Below, in pieces: positions 11,101-19,214 of a stretch of 64,000 bases of DNA. Origin of the DNA: Streptomyces sp. F63 (GTDB lineage: Bacteria; Actinomycetota; Actinomycetes; Streptomycetales; Streptomycetaceae). Numbering within the stretch: the stretch's first letter is position 1; every line of letters starts with the position of its first letter. The notes under the pieces were generated by a model. That model did no database searches and was not told where the DNA came from. It worked only from the letters and a program-made list of their open reading frames with translations. Both the position numbers and the translations under genes were made by a program. The stretch lies in NCBI RefSeq assembly GCF_018070345.1, contig NZ_JAGPXX010000008.1, forward strand, positions 186,001-250,000, read 5' to 3'.

Positions 11101-13362
11101 ATGCCCGACACCCCGGAACCCCACGTCTCGGTGACCTTGGCGGAGATCGCAAGAATCGCGGGCGTCGGCCGCGCCGCGGTGAGCAACTGGCGCCGCCGGC
11201 ACAGCAGTTTCCCCCGCCCGGTGGGCGGCACGGACACCAGCCCCCAGTTCTCGCTCTCCCAGGTCGAGGAGTGGCTGCGTGCCCAGGGCAAGCTCGGCGG
11301 GGACGGGGGCGCCCGCGAGCGGCTCTGGCCGCGCTTCGAGGCCCTGGGCGACCGGGAGCTGATGGGCCTGGCGATCGCCGCCGTCGGCGCCCGGGCAGGC
11401 GGCGCGGGCGGGCCCGCCGGACCCGCCGCCTCCGGGCCCGTGCACCTGCCCGTCGACGTCGAACTGTCCGGCGCGCAGGAGCAGGCCGTGGAACAGGCCG
11501 TGCGACTGGCGGAACAGGACGGCGTGGCGGAGACGTTCGGGTTCCTGCTCGGCCGCTGGCTCGGCACCCACGTACGGCAGATCACCACCACCCCCGAGCC
11601 GCTGGCCGCGCTGATGGCGGAGCTCGCCGAGCTGGTCGGCGGCGGACCGGGGGGCGAGCGCAGCGGCGGCGGGCCGTGGACCGTGCTGGACCCCGCGTGC
11701 GGCGTCGGCGGACTGCTGACCGCCGCCGTCCACCGGTGGGGGGCGAGCGGTGAACTCCGGCTGTCCGGGCAGGACCACGACCCCGTCCTCGTCGATCTGG
11801 CCGCCGCCCGGCTGGCCCTCACCCCCGTACCGGAGCCGGAGGCGGGCCGGGCGGGCGGAGCCCGGCGCGGCAGGAAGGGGGCCGCCGCCCCGGGGCGCCC
11901 GCGCACCACCGAGCTGCGGCTCGCGGACTCGCTGCGCGAGGACGGCCCCGCGTTCCGCGGGGAGGCGGACGTCGTGCTGTGCAACCCGCCGTTCAACGAA
12001 CGCGACTGGGGGCACGCCGAGCTCGCCACCGACCCCCGCTGGGTCTACGGCCATCCGCCCCGGACGGAGCCCGAACTCGCCTGGGTGCAGCACGCGCTGG
12101 CCTGCCTGCGGCCGGGCGGCACGGCCGTGCTGTTGCTGCCGCCGGCCGTCGCCTCCCGTCGTGCGGGCCGCCGCATCCGCGCGGCGCTGCTGCGCGCCGG
12201 GGCGCTGCGGGCCGTGGTCGCCCTGCCGCCCGGCGCGGCGCCGCCGCACGGCGTGGCGCTGCATCTGTGGGTGCTCCGCTCCCCGGCGGCCCCCGCGGCG
12301 GCCGGGACCGATCTGCTCTTCGTCGACGCCGCGCAGAACCAGCCCGGCCGGACGGCCGGTGCTCCGGCGCCCGCGGGCTCCGGCACCGCCGGCACGACCC
12401 CGGGGCCCGCGGGCAAGGCAACCCTCGACTGGGCGGTGCTGAGCGCCACCGTGCTCACCGCCGTACGCGCCCACTGCGCCCCGGACGCGGAGCGCGGCGC
12501 CGCCGCCGGTCCGGCCGGCCTGCCCGGCACCAAGGCCGTCCCGGTCATCGAACTCCTCGACGAGCAGGTCGATCTGACCCCGGCCCGGCAGGTGCCGGTC
12601 GCCGCCCCGGTCGCGGGTCCGGGACTCGGCGAGAGCTGGTCGCGCTTCGACGGCGTGCTGGACGAGCTGCGCGCCGCGGCGGCCGGGCTCTCGCCGCTCT
12701 CCCTCTCCCGGGAGGCGGGCGAGAACCCGGCAAGCCAGGGGCCGGCCACGGTCGGCGAGCTGGCCCGCGCCGGGGCGCTGACCGTCCACGCCGGGCAGTC
12801 ACCGGCGGACGGGGTGGTCCGGGACGCCGCGTCCGCGGCCGTCGACGGCGCCGTTCCGTACCTGACCGTGCAGAACCTCCTGCTCGGCGGCGCGCCGGCC
12901 GGCCGGGTCTCCCACGCGGACGCGGCCAAGGGGCGCGAGACGGGCAGCCTCACGGTGACGGAGCCGACCGATGTCGTCGTCATCGGATCGTCACGGGTCT
13001 TCAACGCCTGGGTGGACACCGGCGGGCCCACGGTCCTCGGCCCGCAGATCCACGCCCTGCGGGCCGACCCCTCCGTCCTCGACCCGTGGTTCCTCGCGGG
13101 CTGCCTGCGCGCCCCGGCCAACGCCCGGCAGGCGGGCACCCACGCCTCCGCCACCTCGCGCATCGACGTGCGCCGCCTTCAGATCCCGCGCCTCCCGCTG
13201 GCGGAACAGCGCCGCTACGGCGAGGTCTTCCGCCGCCTCGCCTCCTTCGAGGACCTGCTGCGCGAGGCCCGCGGCCTGGGCACGGAGCTGGCCCGGGGCC
13301 TGAGCGACGGCCTCGCCGCGGGCCGCCTGGCGACGGAGAACCGGGGCAGCGGGAACAACTGA
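11101..13362 (+). CDS. Solitary N6-adenine DNA methylase with specificity-like C-terminus
   Basis: Predicted gamma-class adenine methyltransferase of 753 residues. An N-terminal helix-turn-helix (about 11-62, VTLAEIARIAGVGRAAVSNW) precedes a type-I-like helical region. The SAM motif LDPACGVGGLL is at 196-206 and the catalytic NPPFNERDW at 295-303. After a variable linker, residues from about 570 (ATVGELARAGALTVHAGQSP) to the end resemble one target-recognition half of an HsdS subunit with a terminal coiled-coil helix. ATG 11101 has GGAGAGG three bases upstream; upstream in-frame starts at 11020 and 11044 lack ribosome sites. No HsdR or other restriction gene adjoins it, so it looks like an orphan or regulatory methylase. 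Target sequence is unknown. Confidence 0.85.
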   Translation: MPDTPEPHVSVTLAEIARIAGVGRAAVSNWRRRHSSFPRPVGGTDTSPQFSLSQVEEWLRAQGKLGGDGGARERLWPRFEALGDRELMGLAIAAVGARAGGAGGPAGPAASGPVHLPVDVELSGAQEQAVEQAVRLAEQDGVAETFGFLLGRWLGTHVRQITTTPEPLAALMAELAELVGGGPGGERSGGGPWTVLDPACGVGGLLTAAVHRWGASGELRLSGQDHDPVLVDLAAARLALTPVPEPEAGRAGGARRGRKGAAAPGRPRTTELRLADSLREDGPAFRGEADVVLCNPPFNERDWGHAELATDPRWVYGHPPRTEPELAWVQHALACLRPGGTAVLLLPPAVASRRAGRRIRAALLRAGALRAVVALPPGAAPPHGVALHLWVLRSPAAPAAAGTDLLFVDAAQNQPGRTAGAPAPAGSGTAGTTPGPAGKATLDWAVLSATVLTAVRAHCAPDAERGAAAGPAGLPGTKAVPVIELLDEQVDLTPARQVPVAAPVAGPGLGESWSRFDGVLDELRAAAAGLSPLSLSREAGENPASQGPATVGELARAGALTVHAGQSPADGVVRDAASAAVDGAVPYLTVQNLLLGGAPAGRVSHADAAKGRETGSLTVTEPTDVVVIGSSRVFNAWVDTGGPTVLGPQIHALRADPSVLDPWFLAGCLRAPANARQAGTHASATSRIDVRRLQIPRLPLAEQRRYGEVFRRLASFEDLLREARGLGTELARGLSDGLAAGRLATENRGSGNN

Positions 13363-13504
13363 GCTCTCTCCGTCGGCACGCCGTCACCACGCCCGCACGG
13401 ACGCCCGCGGTCCGGCTGCCGCCGCGGGGCCGGCTGCCGCGGGCCGGCGCCGCCCCGGCGATGAACCCCCGAGTGCTCATCGGCGGGACGGCGCCGTGTC
13501 TCCC

Positions 13505-13524
13505 GGCGCCCGGCGCCGGGCGCC
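13505..13524. terminator. Perfect 20-bp palindrome between convergent genes
   Basis: GGCGCCCGGCGCCGGGCGCC is self-complementary over 20 bases and sits between the methylase stop (13362) and the permease stop (13572), where a bidirectional terminator is expected. No U-tract follows, which is normal in this genus. Confidence 0.5.
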
Positions 13525-13571
13525 CGTACGGGGCCCGGCCGGGGGAGGGCGGCGGGCCCGTACGGGGGCCG

Positions 13572-14546
13572 TCACTTGACCGAACCGGCCATGACCCCCT
13601 GGACGAAGTGCCGCTGGAAGGCGAAGAAGATGGCCACCGGGACGATCAGGGAGAGGAACGCGCCGGGCGCCAGCACCCCGATGTTGCTGCCGAACTGCCG
13701 CATCTGCGACTGCAGGGCCACCGTCAGCGGCTGCGACCCGCTGTCGGCGAAGATCAGCGCCACCAGCATGTCGTTCCACACCCACAGGAACTGGAAGATG
13801 CCCAGGGAGGCGATCGCCGGCCGTCCCAGGGGCAGCACGAGCCGGGTGAAGATCCGCCATTCGCCGCCGCCGTCCATCCGGGCGGCCTCCAGCATCTCGC
13901 GGGGGATCTCCGCGAAGTAGTTGCGCAGCAGGAAGACCGCGAACGGGAGTCCGTAGGCGACGTGGAAGAGGATGACGCCGGGGATGGTGCCGAAGAGCCC
14001 GAGCGCTCCGAACATCTTGGCCACCGGCAGCAGGCCCACCTGGACGGGGACGACCAGCATGGCCACGACCACCAGGAAGATCCAGTCCCGGCCGGGGAAC
14101 TCCAGCCAGGCGAAGGCGTATCCGGCGAGCGCGGCCACCACGATCACCGTGGCGGTCGCGGGGACGGAGATCAGCACCGTGTTCCAGAAGGCGTCGACGA
14201 TGCCCGAGTCCCGCAGCAGGGCCGTGTAGCCGTCGAGGGAGAGCCGGCCGGGATCGGCGAAGGCGGTCCACCAGCCGCTGGAGGTGTTGTCCTCCTCGGG
14301 GCGGAGGGAGGCGACGAGCAGCCCCGCGACGGGGGTGAGCCACACCAGCCCGATGACGGCCAGGAGGAGCTGCACCAGTCCGCCGCGGGTCCGCCCGGCC
14401 AGCCGGGAGGCGAGGCCGGGCCGCGGCGGGCCGGCCGTTCCGGCCGCCGGGCCGGCGGCGCGGGGGGTGCCGGATCCCGGGCCGGGCGGGGAGCCCGGCG
14501 GGGGGACGGTCCCGGGGCCGGGGGTGACGGTTCCCTGGGCGGTCAT
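13572..14546 (-). CDS. Sugar ABC transporter permease, MalG type
   Basis: Inner-membrane permease of 324 residues, last gene of the alpha-glucoside operon. A Pro/Gly-rich cytoplasmic N-terminus of about 45 residues precedes six predicted helices; the first is LLLAVIGLVWLTPVAGLLVA. The EAA loop that contacts the ATPase reads EIPREMLEAARMDGGGEW. WVWNDMLVALIF and the C-terminal QRHFVQGVMAGSVK are typical of the MalG/AglG family. The start overlaps the stop of the first permease (ATGA). No ATPase gene is in the operon; in Streptomyces such importers share MsiK, encoded elsewhere. Confidence 0.92.
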   Translation of the reverse strand: MTAQGTVTPGPGTVPPPGSPPGPGSGTPRAAGPAAGTAGPPRPGLASRLAGRTRGGLVQLLLAVIGLVWLTPVAGLLVASLRPEEDNTSSGWWTAFADPGRLSLDGYTALLRDSGIVDAFWNTVLISVPATATVIVVAALAGYAFAWLEFPGRDWIFLVVVAMLVVPVQVGLLPVAKMFGALGLFGTIPGVILFHVAYGLPFAVFLLRNYFAEIPREMLEAARMDGGGEWRIFTRLVLPLGRPAIASLGIFQFLWVWNDMLVALIFADSGSQPLTVALQSQMRQFGSNIGVLAPGAFLSLIVPVAIFFAFQRHFVQGVMAGSVK

Positions 14547-15937
14547 GGCTGGCTCCTGCGGAAGCGTCGGATGTTGAAGATCATGGCCGGGGTGACGGTG
14601 AGCAGCAGCAGGACGCCCAGTGCGCTGCCGAGGCCCTGGTCGTTGCCGCCGCCGAAGGACACCAGCCACATCTGCATGGCGAGCACGCTCGCCTCCTGCT
14701 GGACGGGGCCCGGCGCGATCACGTAGACGAGGTCGAAGACCTTCATCACGTTGATCACCAGCGTGACGAAGACCACCGCCAGGACGGGGGCGAGCAGGGG
14801 CACGGTGATCCGGCGGAAGATCTGCCACTCCCCCGCGCCGTCCATCCGGGCGGCCTCCAGGACGTCCCGGGGCATCGCGGAGAGCCCGGCGGCGATCAGC
14901 ACCATCGCGAATCCGGTCCAGATCCACAGGTAGGCGCCGATGATGGCCGGGGTGATGAGCGCGGGCCCGAGCCAGGCGACGCCGCCGTACGGTTCGGCGA
15001 AGTTCTTCGCGGGCAGCCGGAGCCGGTAGTCGCCGGCGGCGAGTCCGGTGAAGCGGTAGGAGCCGTCGGCGGCCGTGGTGGCCGTTCCCGCCACCGTGCC
15101 GTCCCGGACCGCCTCGACGGTCATCCCCGGGAGGCCGCGTTCGGCCGGGTCCACCCGGCCGGGCTCGCCGCCCCCGCCGGGGGTGAAGTCGATCCACACG
15201 ACGCCGCGGAGTTCGTCCCCGGCCGCCGGGGCCGCGGCGGCCTTTCCGGCCGGCCCGGCGTCCTTCGGCAGGTCCTTGGGCGGGACGCCGACGAGGGGCA
15301 GGTTCAGCACGCTGCCGGGTGACACCGTCTCCGCAGAGCGGTACGAGCCGCCGGGCCGCTTCGTGAGGACCTCGCCGTCCCGGGCCCGGGCGGTGGGGTA
15401 TCCGGTGCTCTCGTCGAACATGTCGTGCACGCCGACCGCGACGGCGTTGAGCACGCCGCGCTGCGGGTCCTGTTCGTAGACGACGCGGAAGATGATGCCC
15501 GCGGCGAGGAAGGAGATCGCCATGGGCATGAACATCAGCAGTTTGAAGGCGGTGGCCCAGCGGATCTTCTCGGTCAGCACGGCGAGGACGAGGCCGAGGC
15601 CGGTCAGCAGCGCCGGGGCGACGACCACCCAGACCGTGCTGTTGCGGATGGCCGTGAGGGTGGCCGGGTCGCGGAACATCTCCGCGTAGTTGTCCGCGCC
15701 GACGAAGCGGGTGCCGGAGGCGTCGAAGAGGCTGCGGCCGACGGTGAAGAGGATCGGGTAGGCGACGAGCGCGCCGAGCAGGAGCAGGGCCGGCAGCAGG
15801 AAGAGCAGGGCGGTGAGCCGCCTGCGCCGGGTGGCGCGCCGGCGCCCGGCGGGCACGGCGCCGTCCGCCTTCCGGAGCGGCGCCGTGCCTTCGGTGGTGC
15901 CGGGCGCCGCGGCGCCCGGCGGGGAGGTGACCGACAT
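14543..15937 (-). CDS. Sugar ABC permease, MalF type, with inserted Ig-like domain
   Basis: First permease of the alpha-glucoside importer, 464 residues against about 300 for the family. Predicted helices 1-3 lie at about 41-60, 100-121 and 131-153. Then comes an extracytoplasmic insert of about 150 residues (about 165-315) containing a Cna_B/SdrD_B-like beta-sandwich (GVVWIDFTPGGGGEPG, then GTATTAADGSYRFTGLAAGD), and then the remaining helices. The EAA loop is AMPRDVLEAARMDGAGEW. The insert position matches the P2 loop of E. coli MalF, which caps the binding protein, so a docking role is a reasonable inference. The start is 15 bases after the binding-protein stop. Confidence 0.9.
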   Translation of the reverse strand: MSVTSPPGAAAPGTTEGTAPLRKADGAVPAGRRRATRRRRLTALLFLLPALLLLGALVAYPILFTVGRSLFDASGTRFVGADNYAEMFRDPATLTAIRNSTVWVVVAPALLTGLGLVLAVLTEKIRWATAFKLLMFMPMAISFLAAGIIFRVVYEQDPQRGVLNAVAVGVHDMFDESTGYPTARARDGEVLTKRPGGSYRSAETVSPGSVLNLPLVGVPPKDLPKDAGPAGKAAAAPAAGDELRGVVWIDFTPGGGGEPGRVDPAERGLPGMTVEAVRDGTVAGTATTAADGSYRFTGLAAGDYRLRLPAKNFAEPYGGVAWLGPALITPAIIGAYLWIWTGFAMVLIAAGLSAMPRDVLEAARMDGAGEWQIFRRITVPLLAPVLAVVFVTLVINVMKVFDLVYVIAPGPVQQEASVLAMQMWLVSFGGGNDQGLGSALGVLLLLTVTPAMIFNIRRFRRSQP

Positions 15938-15952
15938 GGGGGGTCTCAGTCC

Positions 15953-17320
15953 TCAGTCCTGGTAGGCCTTGGCCGCGGCGGCTTCGAGCTTCGCCGCCGT
16001 CGCCTTCGGGTCGGAGGGGTCGCGCAGGAAGTCCTGGAGCAGCTTCCACTCGCCGACGCCGGCGGTGCCGCCGAAGGCGGCCGGTGCCTGGTCGGACATG
16101 TCGAAGCGCACCGTGTCACCGGCTTCGACGAGGGAGGCGGCGATCTCGCGGGTCGTCTCGTCGCGGTACGCCTCGGGCTTCAGGGACTCATTGGGGGAGA
16201 TGAAGCCGCCCTCCGCCGCCCAGATGCCGGCGGCCTCGGGGGTGGCGAGGAACTCCACGAGCTGCTGGGCGGCCTCCTGGTTCTTGCCGGCCTTGAGCAC
16301 GGCGGCCGCGTCACCGCCGCCGACGACCGGCGGCTTGCCGCCGCCGACGGCCGGGAAGGGGAAGAACTTCGCGTCCTCGCCGACCTTCTTCTTGTGGTCG
16401 CCGGCGACGATGCCGCCGACGAAGTCGCCCTCGTAGACCATGCCCGCCTCGGGCTCGTTGCCGAAGACCTGCTCGACGGACTCGGGGAAGTCGGTGCGCA
16501 GGGCGCCCGCGCTGCCGCCGGCGACGAGGTTCTTGTCCTGGAACAGTTCGCCGAGCGTGGTCAGGGCCTTGACGACGCTGGGGTGGGTCCAGGGGATCTC
16601 GTGGGCGGCGAGCTTGTCGTAGTTCCCGGGTCCGGCCTGGGAGAGGTAGACGTTCTCGAACCAGTCGGTGAGCGTCCAGCCGTCCTGGCCGGCCACGGAG
16701 AAGGCGGGCATGCCGGATTCGGAGAGGGTCTTGCCCGTCTCCAGCAGCTGGTCGTAGCTCTCGGGCGGTTCGACACCGGCCTGGGCGAAGGCGTCGGGGC
16801 TGTACCAGACCGTGGACTTGTTGGACGCCTTGAAGTACAGGCCGTAGTAGGTGCCGTTGACGGTGCCGTAGTCCCGCCACACCGGGGCGAAGTGGATGCC
16901 GGCCTTCTGGTAGGTCCTGGCGGACAGCTTCCGCAGCCAGCCCTTGTCGGCGAACTGCTGGAGCACGCCGGGCTGGGGGACCATCACCACGTCGGGGGCG
17001 TTGCCGCCCTCGATCTTCGTGCCGATGAAGGTGGAGAGGCTGTCGCCGGTGGGGACGAAGCGGGTCTCGGCGCCGGTCTTCTCGGAGAAGGCGTCCAGCA
17101 CCTTCTGGAAGTTCTTCTGCTCGGTGCCGGTCCACACGCCGGCGACCGTGACCGTCTGTCCCTTGAGCTTCTGGGAGCCGGAGCCGGAGCCGGAGTCCGC
17201 GGAGGTGCCGCCGCCGCAGGCGGTGGCGGTGAGGGCGAGGCAGAGCGCCGCCGTGCCGGCCGCCGCCGTGCGCCGGCGTCTCGTGGTGTGGCGCGTGGTG
17301 AGGCGCGTGGTGTGGTTCAC
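15953..17320 (-). CDS. Sugar-binding lipoprotein of the alpha-glucoside importer
   Basis: Extracellular solute-binding protein of 455 residues, family 1 (AglE/MalE-like). Signal II features are clear: a basic N-terminus (THHTTRRRRT-like), then LCLALTATACGGG with the lipobox cysteine at about residue 35. The mature part begins with a Ser/Gly linker and the canonical TVTVAGVWTGTEQKNFQKVL strand-helix; NGTYYGLYFKASNKSTVWYS is the typical hinge strand. The GTG start at 17320 overlaps the GH13 stop (GTGA), so binding protein and hydrolase are translationally coupled. The ligand is probably trehalose, maltose or another alpha-glucoside, judged only by the neighbouring GH13. Confidence 0.92.
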   Translation of the reverse strand: MNHTTRLTTRHTTRRRRTAAAGTAALCLALTATACGGGTSADSGSGSGSQKLKGQTVTVAGVWTGTEQKNFQKVLDAFSEKTGAETRFVPTGDSLSTFIGTKIEGGNAPDVVMVPQPGVLQQFADKGWLRKLSARTYQKAGIHFAPVWRDYGTVNGTYYGLYFKASNKSTVWYSPDAFAQAGVEPPESYDQLLETGKTLSESGMPAFSVAGQDGWTLTDWFENVYLSQAGPGNYDKLAAHEIPWTHPSVVKALTTLGELFQDKNLVAGGSAGALRTDFPESVEQVFGNEPEAGMVYEGDFVGGIVAGDHKKKVGEDAKFFPFPAVGGGKPPVVGGGDAAAVLKAGKNQEAAQQLVEFLATPEAAGIWAAEGGFISPNESLKPEAYRDETTREIAASLVEAGDTVRFDMSDQAPAAFGGTAGVGEWKLLQDFLRDPSDPKATAAKLEAAAAKAYQD

Positions 17321-18969
17321 GGGGTGGTTCCCTTCGTGGAGAGGTCGCTGATCCACCAGGCGGTGGTCGAGCCGGGGAGGATGCCGGCGGGGCAGTCCCC
17401 GCTGGCGAGCAGCGGGGTCCCGGGGACGGGAGCCGGTACGGGGTCGAGGCCGAAGTTGACCGCGCACACCAGGCCGTCGCCGCGGACGAACGCGAGGACC
17501 TGCGGCGGGGTCTCCAGCCAGTGCAGGCCGCCCCGGCGCAGTTGGGGCAGGGTGCGGCGGAGCTGGAGTCCGTCGCGGTAGAGGTGCCAGAAGGAGCGGG
17601 TGTCGGCGAGGGCCCGGTCGGTGGCGTGTTCCGCGAACCATGCGGGCTGCGGCAGCCAGGGGCTGGCCGCGCCCTCGCCCGCGGTGAAGCCGAACGGGGA
17701 GGCGTGGCCGGACCAGGGCAGCGGTACCCGGCAGCCGTCGCGGACACGGAGGCGGCTGCCGGTGCGGCGGAAGATGGGGTCGGTGAGGACGTCGTCGGGC
17801 AGGTCGACGACCTCGGGGAGGCCGAGTTCCTCGCCCTGGTAGACGTAGGCGGCGCCGGGCAGGGCGAGCATCAGCAGGGCGGCGGCGCGGGCGCGGGCCG
17901 GGCCGACGGTGGTGTTCTCGCCGGCGTAGCGGGTGACGGTGCGCACCTGGTCGTGGTTGTTGAGGACCCAGGTGACGGTGGAGCCGGTGCCGGCGATGTC
18001 GGTGAGGGCCTCGCCGATGGTCTTCCGGAAGGCGTCGACGTCCCAGTCGGCGCTGAGCAGGTCGAAGAAGAACGCCTGGTGCAGTTCGTCGGGGCGTACG
18101 TAGCGGGCGTGTTCGCGGGCCGTGGGCACGGACACCTCGCCGACGAGGAGCCGGTCGAGTCCGTCCCGGGCGGTGTATTCCTCGCAGACCGCGCGCCAGT
18201 CGCGCCACACCTGGTGGACCTCGGGCTGGTTCCAGGCGAGGGGGTTGACGGAGTCGCGGGCGCGTTCGTCGGCCTCCGGGTCCGGGGAGTCGGGGAGTTC
18301 GGGGTGTTTGAAGAGGCCGGCGGCGACGTCGATGCGGAAGCCGTCGACGCCGCGGTCGAGCCAGAAGCGGAGGATCTCCTCGAAGGAGCGGCCGACCTGC
18401 GGGTTGCGCCAGTTGAGGTCGGGCTGCTCGGGGGTGAAGAGGTGGAGGTACCACTGGCCGGGGCGGCCGTCGGGTTCGGTGACGCGGGACCAGGCGGGGC
18501 CGCCGAACATGGCGCGCCAGTTGTTGGGCGGCAGTTCGCCGTGCTCGCCGCGCCCGTCGGCGAAGTGGAAGCGGGCGCGGTCGGGGCCGCCGGGGGCGTC
18601 CGCGAGGGCGGCGCGGAACCAGGGGTGCTCGCTGGAGCAGTGGTTGGGGACGATGTCGATGACGATCTTGAGGCCGAGCCGGTGGGCGTCGCCGACGAGG
18701 CGGTCGAACTCGGCAAGGTCCCCGAAGGTCTCGTCGACGCCGCAGTAGTCCGCCACGTCGTAGCCGTGGTCGTGGTGCGGCGAGGGGTAGAACGGGCTGA
18801 GCCAGATGCCGTCCACGCCGAGCTTCTTGAGGTACGGCAGCCCGGCGCGGACGCCGGCGAGGTCCCCGATGCCGTCCCCGGTGCTGTCGAGGAAGCTGCG
18901 GACGTAGATCTGGTAGATCACGGCATCCCGCCACCAGTGCGCGGTGGTGGTCGGCGTCGTGGTGAGCAT
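17317..18969 (-). CDS. GH13 alpha-glucosidase
   Basis: Cytosolic exo-acting alpha-glucosidase of 550 residues, the lead gene of the operon; it would hydrolyse imported alpha-glucosides. The (beta/alpha)8 barrel shows conserved region I DIVPNH (105-110), nucleophile Asp214 in GFRIDVAAG, acid Glu278 in LLVGEVSVP and Asp340 in LNNHDQVRT. YQIYVRSFLDSTGDGIGDL at the N-terminus and the region-V-like segment place it in the oligo-1,6-glucosidase/alpha-glucosidase subgroup. No signal peptide is present. ATG 18969 was preferred to an in-frame start at 19119, which would add a non-conserved Thr/His/Arg stretch running through the promoter region. Confidence 0.93.
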   Translation of the reverse strand: MLTTTPTTTAHWWRDAVIYQIYVRSFLDSTGDGIGDLAGVRAGLPYLKKLGVDGIWLSPFYPSPHHDHGYDVADYCGVDETFGDLAEFDRLVGDAHRLGLKIVIDIVPNHCSSEHPWFRAALADAPGGPDRARFHFADGRGEHGELPPNNWRAMFGGPAWSRVTEPDGRPGQWYLHLFTPEQPDLNWRNPQVGRSFEEILRFWLDRGVDGFRIDVAAGLFKHPELPDSPDPEADERARDSVNPLAWNQPEVHQVWRDWRAVCEEYTARDGLDRLLVGEVSVPTAREHARYVRPDELHQAFFFDLLSADWDVDAFRKTIGEALTDIAGTGSTVTWVLNNHDQVRTVTRYAGENTTVGPARARAAALLMLALPGAAYVYQGEELGLPEVVDLPDDVLTDPIFRRTGSRLRVRDGCRVPLPWSGHASPFGFTAGEGAASPWLPQPAWFAEHATDRALADTRSFWHLYRDGLQLRRTLPQLRRGGLHWLETPPQVLAFVRGDGLVCAVNFGLDPVPAPVPGTPLLASGDCPAGILPGSTTAWWISDLSTKGTTP

Positions 18970-19032
18970 GGCTGTACCCGTTCGCTTGGTCGCTCGGTGG
19001 TGCTGCGGCCGCGCTGTTCCGGCGCCGCTGCT

Positions 19033-19157
19033 ATGCATGCATGTTATGTAGGCATGACGAACAGGTGTCAACGAGTGTGCAGCACAAAGCGCCAAGCGAT
19101 GGGGGTTTTGTTGGCCCACGCGGCAGATGTCCGCACAGGCTTTTACCTAACAGGTAA
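19033..19157 (-). promoter_or_regulatory. Control region of the alpha-glucoside operon
   Basis: Two palindromic elements stand out upstream of GH13: ATGCATGCAT (19033-19042) and the inverted repeat TTACCT-aac-AGGTAA (19143-19157). Both are AT-rich for this genome and are good operator candidates. No regulator gene is adjacent, so the repressor must be elsewhere. Confidence 0.4.
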
Positions 19158-19214
19158 GTAGGAGCGTGGAGCGTCCTCCCGGAGAGCGACCCGGGAACGG
19201 CGCGGTGCGGGCCG

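Noticed and set aside
11101..13362. Methylase as part of a BREX/Pgl or full type I system
   Set aside because: No PglZ, BrxL, HsdR or separate HsdS gene is adjacent.
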